Shown here: one piece after another, positions 16,337 through 25,208 of the stretch
Layout of the letters: each line of letters begins with the position of its first letter
Numbering within the stretch: the first letter of the stretch is position 1
Assembly (NCBI GenBank): GCA_045627045.1
Contig: JAZQMY010000024.1
Location: 62,001-126,000, forward strand
DNA: 64,000 nt
Reading direction: 5' to 3'
From: SIG351 sp045627045
GTDB lineage: Bacteria > Bacillota > Clostridia > HGM11327
Made by a program: the position numbers and the translations under genes
The notes under the pieces: model-generated
Told to the model about the DNA's origin: nothing
What the model saw: the letters and a program-made list of their open reading frames with translations, nothing else
Database searches by the model: none

Positions 16337-16369
16337 AACCTCCCGATCCGTTCAGCGGATCTCCTTTGT
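16337..16369 (-). promoter_or_regulatory. Hairpin between two Shine-Dalgarno-like sites upstream of hpt
   Basis: On the minus strand the leader reads AAAGGAG, then GATCCG-CTGAA-CGGATC (a perfect 6-bp stem), then GGGAGG before the ATG. The stem lies directly between two purine tracts. It could affect translation, but no ligand motif is recognised. Confidence 0.35.
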
Positions 16370-16404
16370 ATGTATTATTATATAATATTTGTTTAAATAA
16401 ACAG

Positions 16405-17772
16405 TTATTTTTCTATGTGTAATTTGTAAATATTTTCTGTCTTTTGTGTGATTCTATTGTTTTCGCTGAGTGCATTGCCAGAAATCCACACTATATCATT
16501 GCCAGAAACCACGATCGGAATATTGTTTCTGATCGAAACATCAATCTTTTTGTCTATGAAGAAATCCTTGAGTTTCTTGCTTCCCTTCATTCCGAAAGGA
16601 CGGAATCTGTCTCCGGGGCGTCTGTTCCTGACCTTCATCGGAAGCGTTACACTTCCTGCATCAATGAAAACAGTATCTGCACCCGATTTCTCATATTTCG
16701 TTGACACCGTCAGTGAGACCGTTTCTCCTGTTTCGCTCACAAAAACGCTTTTGTCCACGTCAAGCTCGTATTCGTAATCATCCTCTGCCACAGCCTTCTG
16801 TTCGTTCTCAAAAAGCACGCCCGACTGTATCACACGGATTCTGCAAAGGCTTATCTTCTGCTCTGCTCCTGATTCCGATTCCTCTATCATTCTTATGGCA
16901 CTGTCTATATGCACCATATGAACATCCTTGAGCGGAATTTCAAGCTCCTCAAGGATAAATCTTAAAAGTCTCCTTTTTATTGCGATATGAAGCTTGTTGA
17001 AGCCCTCACGCTCTGCAAGGATCCTGCCCTGTGACCTCTTTGTCAGCTTGCGGAAGTATCTCCCCGTCTCCTCACGCATATAATCATCATCCTCACGGCA
17101 AAGCGCCGAAAGTCTCATAATCGCCGAGTCAATGGATGCATTGTAGTTTTCTCTCAGATAAGGGATAAGCTCCAGACGGATCTTATTTCTCGTGTAAAGA
17201 GGTTCAAAGTTCGTCTTATCCGTGCACCATTCCACGCCTTCGGATGTAAGGTACTCTTCGATCTCTTTCTTTTCTGTTTCAATGAGCGGTCTGATGTATT
17301 TTCCACGCACCGGGTGTATGCCCGAAAGACCTGTTGTTCCGCTGCCTCTGAGTATATTGTGAATAACCGTCTCGCAATTATCGTTTGCATGATGTGCAGT
17401 GGCTATCCTTGATGCAGATATCTCCTCTGCGACCTTTTCAAATGCCTCGTAGCGCAGCTTTCTGCCGGCCTCCTCTGATGAAAGACCGTTTTCCTCTGCA
17501 TACGCAGGAACATCAAAAACGAACGCCCTGCACTCAACATCAAGTTTCATGCAAAGCTCCTCAACAAAATGCTGATCGCTGTCGGCATCGTCGCCTCTGA
17601 TGGAATGATTCACGTGGACCGCATATAGTGTCAATGCAAGCTCTTCCCTCAATCCGCACAATGTCATCAGAAGCGCAACACTGTCAGCTCCACCGGAAAC
17701 GCCTACAACTACAACATCCCCGTGGCGGAGCATATCATATTTTTTTACTGTTTCAAGTGCTGACTTAATCAT
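16405..17772 (-). CDS. tilS: tRNA(Ile)-lysidine synthase
   Basis: A 455-residue enzyme that attaches lysine to C34 of the CAU-anticodon isoleucine tRNA, changing it to read AUA. The P-loop pyrophosphatase motif SGGADS is near residue 26-31. The C-terminal region (about 355-455) has the TilS substrate-binding pattern, including RRPGDRFRPFGMKGSKKLKDFF (recognised from RNRRPGDRF and KKLKDFFID). I chose the ATG at 17772 because GGGAG lies 5 bases before it; a GTG 18 bases further upstream would have no such site. It heads the tilS-hpt-ftsH cluster. Confidence 0.95.
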   Translation of the reverse strand: MIKSALETVKKYDMLRHGDVVVVGVSGGADSVALLMTLCGLREELALTLYAVHVNHSIRGDDADSDQHFVEELCMKLDVECRAFVFDVPAYAEENGLSSEEAGRKLRYEAFEKVAEEISASRIATAHHANDNCETVIHNILRGSGTTGLSGIHPVRGKYIRPLIETEKKEIEEYLTSEGVEWCTDKTNFEPLYTRNKIRLELIPYLRENYNASIDSAIMRLSALCREDDDYMREETGRYFRKLTKRSQGRILAEREGFNKLHIAIKRRLLRFILEELEIPLKDVHMVHIDSAIRMIEESESGAEQKISLCRIRVIQSGVLFENEQKAVAEDDYEYELDVDKSVFVSETGETVSLTVSTKYEKSGADTVFIDAGSVTLPMKVRNRRPGDRFRPFGMKGSKKLKDFFIDKKIDVSIRNNIPIVVSGNDIVWISGNALSENNRITQKTENIYKLHIEK

Positions 17773-17914
17773 TTTCTCTCCCGATAACACAGAAAATATA
17801 TTATTTCATTGTGATATTATACCATATACTCAGTCAAAATACAATATAAAAATTTGATTTAATATGTAGAAAATAAAAACAAATTATGAATATTTCTTCA
17901 CTTTCCGTTAATAA

Positions 17915-17950
17915 CGAAAAAGCCGCCGCAGAAGAGTCCCGCGGCAGCCC
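17915..17950 (-). terminator. Rho-independent terminator after GH127 gene
   Basis: On the minus strand a GC-rich stem (GCTGCCGCGG with CTGCGGCGGC, with G-T pairs) is followed by TTTTTCG. It lies about 25 bases past the GH127 stop and closes the long upstream operon. Confidence 0.85.
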
Positions 17951-17975
17951 TATAAAGTTCATTTTTTCTGAAAGA

Positions 17976-19826
17976 TCAGATAAAACTTGATTTCTTCTCT
18001 ATCATTGTCCATATCTGCATTGATGTAACGCCTCTGTTGGCAATCGCATAATACGGTATGAATGTTGCCTTGATGGGCATAAGAGAATCGTGTGCTTCAG
18101 AGTAGAGAGGCCGGTCATCCTCGATACGTCTTCTGAAAGCCTTGGCAGTGAGTGTCGGAACAGAAAGCTCCTTGTTTCTTTCTTCCTTGAACTTTACCTT
18201 GCCCTTCTTATCAGCCGCAAGTCTTACGTCTCTGAGGTTCTCGATGTTGTCCACACCTTCCATGCAATATACAACAGGTCCTCTCATTACGGCATATCTG
18301 CCGCAATCGAATACGAGCTCTGGTCTTGCTTCGATAAGCTTTGCTTCCATTCTGAAGTTGAATTCCTTTGTTTCTCCGCTCTTTACGTCAAAGTATGCAT
18401 AGCCCTTCTTCGTCTCTCCCGGATATTCGGCAATAGCCCACCACGGTATTCTTACTGCAAGTCTTATATCTGCTCCGTCAACTGTAATCTTTATCTTACC
18501 GTCTTCAGGGTAGTTTGTCTTCTGCTTGATTTTAATCTTCTGTCCTGCAACTTCAAACTCGGATTCACTCTCCATGAACTGGTGAACGTAAACCGTGTTG
18601 TCATCAGTTGTGTAAAGAAGGTTTGCGATTGAAGGAATGAATCTTACGATATTCGGAGGGCAACATGAGCATCCGAATACTTCGGATCTCTCCATTGCCG
18701 ACCACGTTACGCTTCTGCCGTACTTTGCTTCTCTTGTGTGGAGGTAAGGAATTATCTCCTGCGGGTTCTCATAGAAGAAAGCCTTGCCGTCAAGTGAAGT
18801 TGATGACATGAACGCATTATAGATGATTCTTTCTATCGTATCTGAATATCTTGAATCAGCCTCAAACTTGAGCATTCTTGTTGCAAAGAACACGAGTCCG
18901 ATATCAGCGCACGTCTCGCAGTATGAGAGGAGGTTTGAAAGGTCATAATTCTCGGAGAATGCCTCGTTGCATCTTGTGGAGCCTACGCCGCCTGTGATAT
19001 ACATCTTCTTTGTGATAATATTATCGAATATCTTCTCGCAGGCATTTCTGAAGCTTTCCGTTCCTGATTCAAATGCAACATCTGCCATACCTGAATACAT
19101 ATAAACGGCTCTTACTGCGTGTCCATATGCCTCGACCTGATCTCTTACAGGAGCATATGACTGGTTTGCATAGCAATTTGTTCTTACGTCCTCGGGAGTC
19201 TCATTCGTTGCTCTCTCATCAAGAAAGAACTTGGAGAGGTCAAGATATCTCTTTTCACCTGTGCATCTGTAAAGCTTGACAAGTGCAAGCTCTATCTCCT
19301 GGTGTCCCGGTGTTCTCATCGGCGTATCTTGGTCTATCTTGAATCTCTTCTCGATATAATCAGCAAATCTGCACATTGCATCAAGGAACTTTCTCTTTCC
19401 CGTTGCTTCGTAATATGCTACTGCGGCTTCAATGAGGTGTCCTGCCGTGTAAAGCTCGTGAAGGTCTCTATGGCAGAAAACCTGATCCTGATCAGCTGTG
19501 AGGAAGTGAGAATTGTAGTAGCCCTCTTCCGTCTGATTCTGAACAATAAGGTCAACCACGTCATCTACGATTTTCTCGAGCTGTGGCTCCTGCTTTATCT
19601 TTGTAAGATAGCTTACGCCTTCTATCCACTTCGCTACATCTGAATCCCAAAAAACATGAGGTTGGTTCAGCATTCCCGGTTGCCAGTCGCACCTGAAGGC
19701 ATCAAATCTTCCTGTTTCCTTGAATCTGTTGTAAACAGCATGAACTGTTGTTTCACGGAGCATATCCTGCTTTTCTTTCCAGAATCCGCCCGTTATTCTT
19801 GTTTTAGAAAAATCTACTGTCTGCAT
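17976..19826 (-). CDS. Glycoside hydrolase family 127, beta-L-arabinofuranosidase-like
   Basis: A 616-residue protein with no signal peptide, so it should act in the cytoplasm on imported arabino-oligosaccharides. The start KTRITGGFWKEKQ is typical of GH127, and the (alpha/alpha)6 barrel follows. The zinc and nucleophile region FGCSCCPPNIVRF near 383-395 provides the cysteines that in GH127 coordinate zinc and attack the sugar. A glutamate partner is in SYCETCADIG near 302. The length fits the family. It starts 44 bases after the aminotransferase gene on the same strand, with AAAGGG as ribosome site. It may be cotranscribed with the T-box operon, although a short hairpin (ATCCGT/ACGGAT) sits in the gap. 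Confidence 0.92.
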   Translation of the reverse strand: MQTVDFSKTRITGGFWKEKQDMLRETTVHAVYNRFKETGRFDAFRCDWQPGMLNQPHVFWDSDVAKWIEGVSYLTKIKQEPQLEKIVDDVVDLIVQNQTEEGYYNSHFLTADQDQVFCHRDLHELYTAGHLIEAAVAYYEATGKRKFLDAMCRFADYIEKRFKIDQDTPMRTPGHQEIELALVKLYRCTGEKRYLDLSKFFLDERATNETPEDVRTNCYANQSYAPVRDQVEAYGHAVRAVYMYSGMADVAFESGTESFRNACEKIFDNIITKKMYITGGVGSTRCNEAFSENYDLSNLLSYCETCADIGLVFFATRMLKFEADSRYSDTIERIIYNAFMSSTSLDGKAFFYENPQEIIPYLHTREAKYGRSVTWSAMERSEVFGCSCCPPNIVRFIPSIANLLYTTDDNTVYVHQFMESESEFEVAGQKIKIKQKTNYPEDGKIKITVDGADIRLAVRIPWWAIAEYPGETKKGYAYFDVKSGETKEFNFRMEAKLIEARPELVFDCGRYAVMRGPVVYCMEGVDNIENLRDVRLAADKKGKVKFKEERNKELSVPTLTAKAFRRRIEDDRPLYSEAHDSLMPIKATFIPYYAIANRGVTSMQIWTMIEKKSSFI

Positions 19827-19870
19827 AATTGACCCTTTCTTTATGTATTATTATCCGTATAACGGATTTA

Positions 19871-21076
19871 TCAGTCCTTGATCACTTCGTTGAAAAGAAC
19901 TCCGAGTCTTCTGATACCCTCTCTGATCTTTTCATCGTTCATTGTTGAATAGTTGAGACGAAGAGATGAGCACTTCTTATCCATATCAACCATAAACGTA
20001 TTGCCCGGAACGTAAACGACCTTATTCTCTGCCGCTCTCTTTGATATGGCAAGTGTGTCTACATCATGTCCGAGGTCGCACCAGATGAAGAGTCCGCCGC
20101 CCGGTCTTGTGTATGTAATGTTCTTCGGGAAATATTCAGCCATTGCATCGAGCATCGTCTTGCACTTGTGTGCATAGTTTGCTCTCATCTTCACGATAAG
20201 CTCATCAATGTTGTGTCTTCTCATATATTCGTCTGCAAGAAGCTGTGTGAGCATTGGTGTGTGAACATCAGATACCTGCTTTGCAATGACCATCTTCTGA
20301 ATGATCGACTTATCTGCAACCGCATAGCCGATACGGAGTCCCGGAGCGAGTATTTTTGAATATGAGCCACTGTAAATTACTGTTCCGCATTCATCCATTG
20401 ACTTGATCGTAGGCATTTTTTTGCCGTCGAAAGTAAGCTCTCCATACGGGTTATCCTCGATAATGATAATGTTGTTCTTTCTTGCGATTTCAAGAAGAGC
20501 CTTTCTCTTCTCTATGCTCATCGTTACGCCCATAGGATTCTGGAATGTCGGAATAGTATAGATTATCTTAACATTCTTGTTCTCGGCGATTACCTTCTCA
20601 AGAGCATCAACGTTCATGCCGTCCGCATCCATCGGCACGCCTGCAAGGTGTGCACCGTATGAACGGAATGCATTGAGAGCGCCGATGAAGCTCGGTTCTT
20701 CAACGATGACAGTGTCGCCCTCGTTCACAAGCACCTTTGTTGCAAGCTCAATTCCCTGCTGACCTCCCGATACAATGATAAGGTCATCATCTTCTCTGCC
20801 TATGTTTTCCACTCTCTTGATTCTTTCCTTTACGGCTTCACGAAGAGGCGTATAGCCTTCCGTAACACCGTACTGAAGTGAAAGAACCGGCTTCTTTGTG
20901 AGCATTTCGAGTGCGATCTCGCTGAGTTCTTCGCTCGGGAAGAGCTCCGGAGCAGGATTTCCTCCAGCAAGAGAGATCACCTCGGGATCAGCGGCATATT
21001 TGAATATTTCTCTGATTGCGGAGCCTTTTACTCCGCTCATTCTGTCGGATACTTCAAAATTCATATATTTCTCCAT
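19871..21076 (-). CDS. PLP-dependent aminotransferase (class I, aminoadipate/aromatic-like)
   Basis: A 401-residue fold-type I aminotransferase of the MocR-like/LysN group. It starts with YMNFEVSDRMSGVKGSAIREIF, has VSGGQQGIELA near 102, a DNPYGEL motif near 207-213, and the PLP lysine in SGSYSKILAPGLRIGY near 239. Members act on aromatic amino acids, 2-aminoadipate or branched amino acids. Here the neighbours (iorA, iorB, two CoA ligases, ACT protein) point to aromatic amino acid / aryl-pyruvate exchange. It overlaps the ACT gene by one base and is the last of the six-gene T-box operon. Confidence 0.9.
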   Translation of the reverse strand: MEKYMNFEVSDRMSGVKGSAIREIFKYAADPEVISLAGGNPAPELFPSEELSEIALEMLTKKPVLSLQYGVTEGYTPLREAVKERIKRVENIGREDDDLIIVSGGQQGIELATKVLVNEGDTVIVEEPSFIGALNAFRSYGAHLAGVPMDADGMNVDALEKVIAENKNVKIIYTIPTFQNPMGVTMSIEKRKALLEIARKNNIIIIEDNPYGELTFDGKKMPTIKSMDECGTVIYSGSYSKILAPGLRIGYAVADKSIIQKMVIAKQVSDVHTPMLTQLLADEYMRRHNIDELIVKMRANYAHKCKTMLDAMAEYFPKNITYTRPGGGLFIWCDLGHDVDTLAISKRAAENKVVYVPGNTFMVDMDKKCSSLRLNYSTMNDEKIREGIRRLGVLFNEVIKD

Positions 21077-21507
21077 TAAATACGGTAAATGTCAGAAGGC
21101 TTGATGCTTCCGAAGCCTTTCTTTGTAAGGATTACATCTGCACTCTCGGGGTCTTCCGTACGGATCACTAGAAGAGCCTTTCCCTGTGCTTTGCCAATGC
21201 AGGCATACATGTATTCTATGCTTATATCATTATCGGAAATGGCCTTGAGTGCACCTGCCGCACCGCCGGGCGTATCATCCATTGCCACTGCGACCACATC
21301 GGTGATCTTGACAACAATGCCTGCTTCGGTCAGGACCTTCTGCGCGACATCAGGCTTATTTACAATAAGCCTCAGAACGCCGAAGTCGAGTGTATCCGCA
21401 AGGGAAAGTGCGCTGATATCAATATCGTTCTCGGCAAGCTTTTCGGCTATTGCAGAAAGTCTGCCCTTTTTATTTTCAACAAATACAGATAACTGTTTGA
21501 TAATCAT
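21076..21507 (-). CDS. Tandem ACT-domain protein
   Basis: A 143-residue protein made of two ACT domains (about 3-65 and 68-140). The first has KQLSVFVENKKGRLSAIAEKLAEND, the usual ligand-loop pattern with a conserved glycine. Free-standing ACT proteins bind amino acids as sensors. This type is regularly encoded next to phenylacetate-CoA ligase and indolepyruvate oxidoreductase in anaerobes. It probably senses an aromatic or branched amino acid and regulates a partner enzyme. It lies between paaK and the aminotransferase with a 15-base gap to paaK. Confidence 0.88.
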   Translation of the reverse strand: MIIKQLSVFVENKKGRLSAIAEKLAENDIDISALSLADTLDFGVLRLIVNKPDVAQKVLTEAGIVVKITDVVAVAMDDTPGGAAGALKAISDNDISIEYMYACIGKAQGKALLVIRTEDPESADVILTKKGFGSIKPSDIYRI

Positions 21508-21522
21508 AAGCTGTTTCCTCCG

Positions 21523-22824
21523 TTATAATTTTCTGTTATCAATTACTCTCTTTGCTTTGCCTTCGCTTCTCTGGATAGACTTCGGGTTCACAAGGTGGAC
21601 CTTTGCGCCTATGCCGAGCATTGAACGGAGCTTTTCGGTAATGGATTTCTCAATTTTCTCGATGGACTTGACGTCATCCGCAAAGAGTCGTTCACTCATT
21701 TCAACGTTTACGTCAAACGTATCCGTGTTATTTACTCTGTCAACGACGATTTGATAGTTAGGCGTGATTTCGCCGCCGTTTACCGAGAGTAGAACCTCTT
21801 CTATCTGTGACGGGAACACATTTACGCCTCTGATGATGAGCATATCATCGCTTCTACCGGAAGGCTTGTTCATACGGATATGAGTTCTGCCGCACTTGCA
21901 CGGCTCCGTGATAAGTGAGCAAATATCCCTCGTTCTGTATCGGATAACAGGGAATGCTTCTTTAGTAAGAGAAGTAAAAACGAGTTCACCCGTTGAGCCT
22001 TCGGGAAGCACGTCTCCTGTTTCGGGATCTATTATTTCCACAATAAAGTTATCTTCCCAAACGTGCATACCTGACTGGTATTCACATTCGCACGCTACGC
22101 CTGGTCCAAGGACCTCTGAAAGGCCGTAAATATCATAAGCCTTGATTCCGAGCTTTTCCTCTATCTGGGCTCTCATGCTCTCAGTCCACGGCTCTGCGCC
22201 GAAAATACCTACTTTGAGCTTGAGCTGATCCTTTACGCCCATTTTTTCTATCTCTTCTCCGAGATACATTGCGTATGACGGTGTGCAGCAGATAGCCGTT
22301 GCTCCGAAATCTATCATCGTCTGTATCTGAAGCTGTGTATTGCCGGAAGACATAGGAATGACCGTTGCGCCGATCTTTTCAATTCCCTGATGTGCTCCGA
22401 AGCCGCCTGTAAAGAGTCCATAGCCGAATGAGACCTGAACTATGTCATCCTTTCCGAGGCCTGCCGCCGTAAGCATTCTTGCAAGGCAATTTGACCACAT
22501 CTCAATATCGTTCTCGGTATATCCTACTACAATTCTCTTTCCTGTTGTGCCGGAGGAAGCGTGAACTCTCACTACATCCGTGAGCGGCACAGCAAAAAGG
22601 CCGTATGGATAATAATCTCTGAGGTCTTTTTTGTAAGAGAAAGGAAGCTTTGAAATATCTTCTATTCCGTGAATGTCATCAGGCTTAAGTCCTTTTTCAT
22701 CCATTCGTTTCCGGAAGCATTCGACCTTTTCATAGCATCTTTTTACCTGTGCCACAAGCCTTTCGGACTGAAGCTTTTTCAGTTCCTCACGCGGCATACA
22801 TTCAAGATCATGTTCATGAAACAT
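21523..22824 (-). CDS. paaK: Phenylacetate--CoA ligase family protein
   Basis: A 433-residue adenylate-forming enzyme of the PaaK family, which activates phenylacetate or related aryl-acetates to CoA thioesters using ATP. Motifs are the AMP loop HASSGTTGKRIVVGY near 84-98, YGLSEVLGPG near 235, and the hinge with GRSDDMLIIRGVNVFPSQIEE near 325. The length is normal. In anaerobes the gene commonly sits with iorA and iorB and an ACT protein, as here. Substrate specificity (phenylacetate, 4-hydroxyphenylacetate, indoleacetate) is not readable. Confidence 0.93.
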   Translation of the reverse strand: MFHEHDLECMPREELKKLQSERLVAQVKRCYEKVECFRKRMDEKGLKPDDIHGIEDISKLPFSYKKDLRDYYPYGLFAVPLTDVVRVHASSGTTGKRIVVGYTENDIEMWSNCLARMLTAAGLGKDDIVQVSFGYGLFTGGFGAHQGIEKIGATVIPMSSGNTQLQIQTMIDFGATAICCTPSYAMYLGEEIEKMGVKDQLKLKVGIFGAEPWTESMRAQIEEKLGIKAYDIYGLSEVLGPGVACECEYQSGMHVWEDNFIVEIIDPETGDVLPEGSTGELVFTSLTKEAFPVIRYRTRDICSLITEPCKCGRTHIRMNKPSGRSDDMLIIRGVNVFPSQIEEVLLSVNGGEITPNYQIVVDRVNNTDTFDVNVEMSERLFADDVKSIEKIEKSITEKLRSMLGIGAKVHLVNPKSIQRSEGKAKRVIDNRKL

Positions 22825-22841
22825 ATCCGTTCTCCTTTTAA

Positions 22842-23411
22842 TTAAAGATTGTATCCCAGATCAAAAGCCTTGAGGTTAACGTCAAGGAACTTCGCAGGCA
22901 CTGTTGCCTTTACTGTCTCCTTCCACGTTTCATAAGGAATATCCGTATTTTTTGCCATAACGCCGATAAGAACGACGTTTACGGCCTTTGCACTGCCTGC
23001 CACTGTTGCAAGGCTGAGTGCATCTGTTACAGTGAGGTCACATACCTCGCCGAGCTTGTCCTTTATATTCTCGGGGTAAGCCATTGCGCCTGTGATTACG
23101 GGCATAGGATTGATTTTCTGATCATTTACTATGATCTTTCCGCCTTTTTTGAGGTAAGGAAGAGCTCTGTATGCTTCGAGAAGCTCGAAAGCAAGTATAA
23201 TATCAGCCTCACCCTTATCGACTATCGGTGAATAAACCTTATCGCCGAACTTAACGTAGGTCACAACGCTGCCGCCTCTCTGGCTCATTCCGTGAACCTC
23301 TGATACCTTAACGTCATATCCTGCATTTATAACTGTATTTCCGAGAATGCGGCTTGCAAGCAATGTGCCCTGACCGCCTACTCCGACTATCATTATATTT
23401 GTTGTACTCAT
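22842..23411 (-). CDS. iorB: Indolepyruvate ferredoxin oxidoreductase, beta subunit
   Basis: A 189-residue gamma/beta-type subunit of the 2-oxoacid:ferredoxin oxidoreductase family. IMIVGVGGQGTLLASRILG at residues 6-24 is the family's glycine-rich start, and VSEVHGMSQRGGSV near 36-49 is characteristic. With IorA it interconverts aryl-pyruvates plus CoA and aryl-acetyl-CoA plus CO2 with ferredoxin. The reaction is reversible in anaerobes with low-potential ferredoxin. It is the third gene of the T-box operon. Confidence 0.95.
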   Translation of the reverse strand: MSTTNIMIVGVGGQGTLLASRILGNTVINAGYDVKVSEVHGMSQRGGSVVTYVKFGDKVYSPIVDKGEADIILAFELLEAYRALPYLKKGGKIIVNDQKINPMPVITGAMAYPENIKDKLGEVCDLTVTDALSLATVAGSAKAVNVVLIGVMAKNTDIPYETWKETVKATVPAKFLDVNLKAFDLGYNL

Positions 23412-23460
23412 TATTTACTCCTTCAGATTACATATCCTTTGTGCTGATCGAAAGACATTA

Positions 23461-25194
23461 TCAGTCTTTCTTCTCAATAGCACCGAACGGACAAACGTTT
23501 GTGCAAAGTCCGCAGCCGTTGCACTGTGTCTTGTCTATCTTAACAACTCCGTCAACGACAGATATAGCAGGACAACCGAGCTTCATGCACATTTTGCACT
23601 TTCTGCACTTTTCGTTGACCTCGCAGTGACCGGTATATTTTACTGTTTTAAGAAGAGCGCAGGGACGCTGTGCAATGATAACTGACGGAGCTTCTCTCTC
23701 GACTTCTTCCTTGACTACCTTTTCAAACTGCTTAACATCAAAAGGATCACATACCACAACATGCTCAATGCCTACTGCTTCGGCAAGCTTGATAAGATCA
23801 ACCTGCTTTGTAGCCTCGCCTCTTATTGTCTTTCCTGTTGTCGGGTTATCCTGATGACCTGTCATACCTGTGATGGAGTTATCCAGAATAATAACAGTAT
23901 TATTTCCCTTATTGTATACAATATCCACAAGGCCCGTAATTCCGGAATGCATGAATGTCGAATCGCCTATAACACTTACGAGTTTCTTATTGAATTCCTG
24001 ACCTCTCGTCTTTGCCATGCCATGTGCGGCACTGACTGATGCGCCCATACAGATCGTTGTATCGACTGACGCAAGCGGTGCGGCTGCGCCTAGTGTGTAG
24101 CATCCGATATCGCCTGAAACTGTGAGTCCGAGCTTCTTGAGCACATAGAATGTACCTCTGTGAGGACATCCCGGGCACATTACCGGAGGACGAACAGGGA
24201 TCGTTTCCGAAAGAGCCGTGCTCTGTGCGGCATCTTCGCCGAGAACTGCCTTTTTGATCATGGCAGGAGTATATTCTCCGAGAAGAGTAAATACTTCCTT
24301 GCCTATAACGTTGATTCCGTTTGTCTTGCAATGCTCCTCTATGAAAGGATCAAGCTCCTCTATTACATAAACTTTATCAAGATTATCAGCAAATTTCTTG
24401 ATTTTCTCCACCGGAAGAGGCCATACCATGCCGAGTTTGAGATAATTTACCTTATCTCCGAGTGCTTCGTGAGCATACATATCGGAAATGCCTGCCGTGA
24501 TTACACCGATTTTGCTTCCGTTATCAATTACGGTATTGATATCCGATGTTTCAGCAAACTCAACAAGCTTTGCCGTTCTTTCTTCAACAACAACGTGGCG
24601 CTTGATTGCCATTGCAGGCATCATTACGTTCTTTGCAATGTTCTTTTCATACGGCTTCAGCTCAACATTTGCTCTCTCTCCTATCTCTACGAGGCTCTGT
24701 GAATGTGATACTCTCGTTGAAAGGCGAATGAATACGGGAACATCAAACTGCTCCGAAAGCTCGAATGCTCTCTTTGTGAATTCCTTGCACTCACCTGAAT
24801 CGGAAGGCTCAAGCATCATTGCCTTTGCGGCCTTTGCATAGTGACGTGAATCCTGTTCATTCTGTGAAGAATGCATTCCCGGGTCATCTGCAACGCAGAA
24901 TACGAGTCCGCCGTTCGTTCCGATGTAGCTTACCGTGAATACCGGGTCTGCCATAACGTTGAGTCCGACATGCTTGCAGCATGACATTGCTCTGCCGCCG
25001 ACTATTGATGAGCCTATTGCAACCTCTGCCGCAACCTTTTCATTCGGAGCCCACTCAACGTAGATCTCCGGATACTGTACTATATTTTCGGTTATTTCTG
25101 TGGATGGAGTTCCAGGATATGAAGCTACTACGTTTACGCCTGCTTCATAAGCACCCTGGGCAACTGCCGCATTTCCCAATAATAATTTTTTCAT
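23461..25194 (-). CDS. iorA: Indolepyruvate ferredoxin oxidoreductase, alpha subunit
   Basis: A 577-residue catalytic subunit. The N-terminal pyrimidine domain begins KLLLGNAAVAQGAYEAGV. The thiamine diphosphate site is in the GDIGCYTLG to GDSTFMHSG region (about 370-415). The C-terminal domain carries two 4Fe-4S clusters: CRKCKMCMKLGCP near 530 and CNGCGLCTNVCP near 560. All cluster cysteines are present. The length matches other anaerobic IorA proteins. It lies 49 bases ahead of iorB and 14 bases after the acyl-CoA ligase gene. Confidence 0.96.
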   Translation of the reverse strand: MKKLLLGNAAVAQGAYEAGVNVVASYPGTPSTEITENIVQYPEIYVEWAPNEKVAAEVAIGSSIVGGRAMSCCKHVGLNVMADPVFTVSYIGTNGGLVFCVADDPGMHSSQNEQDSRHYAKAAKAMMLEPSDSGECKEFTKRAFELSEQFDVPVFIRLSTRVSHSQSLVEIGERANVELKPYEKNIAKNVMMPAMAIKRHVVVEERTAKLVEFAETSDINTVIDNGSKIGVITAGISDMYAHEALGDKVNYLKLGMVWPLPVEKIKKFADNLDKVYVIEELDPFIEEHCKTNGINVIGKEVFTLLGEYTPAMIKKAVLGEDAAQSTALSETIPVRPPVMCPGCPHRGTFYVLKKLGLTVSGDIGCYTLGAAAPLASVDTTICMGASVSAAHGMAKTRGQEFNKKLVSVIGDSTFMHSGITGLVDIVYNKGNNTVIILDNSITGMTGHQDNPTTGKTIRGEATKQVDLIKLAEAVGIEHVVVCDPFDVKQFEKVVKEEVEREAPSVIIAQRPCALLKTVKYTGHCEVNEKCRKCKMCMKLGCPAISVVDGVVKIDKTQCNGCGLCTNVCPFGAIEKKD

Positions 25195-25208
25195 ATTCTG
25201 AATTCTCC

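Noticed and set aside
18090..18632. 180-residue plus-strand frame inside the GH127 gene
   Set aside because: Antisense to an intact GH127 gene, with no ribosome site or domain.
21089..21754. 221-residue plus-strand frame across the ACT and paaK genes
   Set aside because: Spans two conserved minus-strand genes and their junction. Ser/Phe-rich text is typical of antisense frames.
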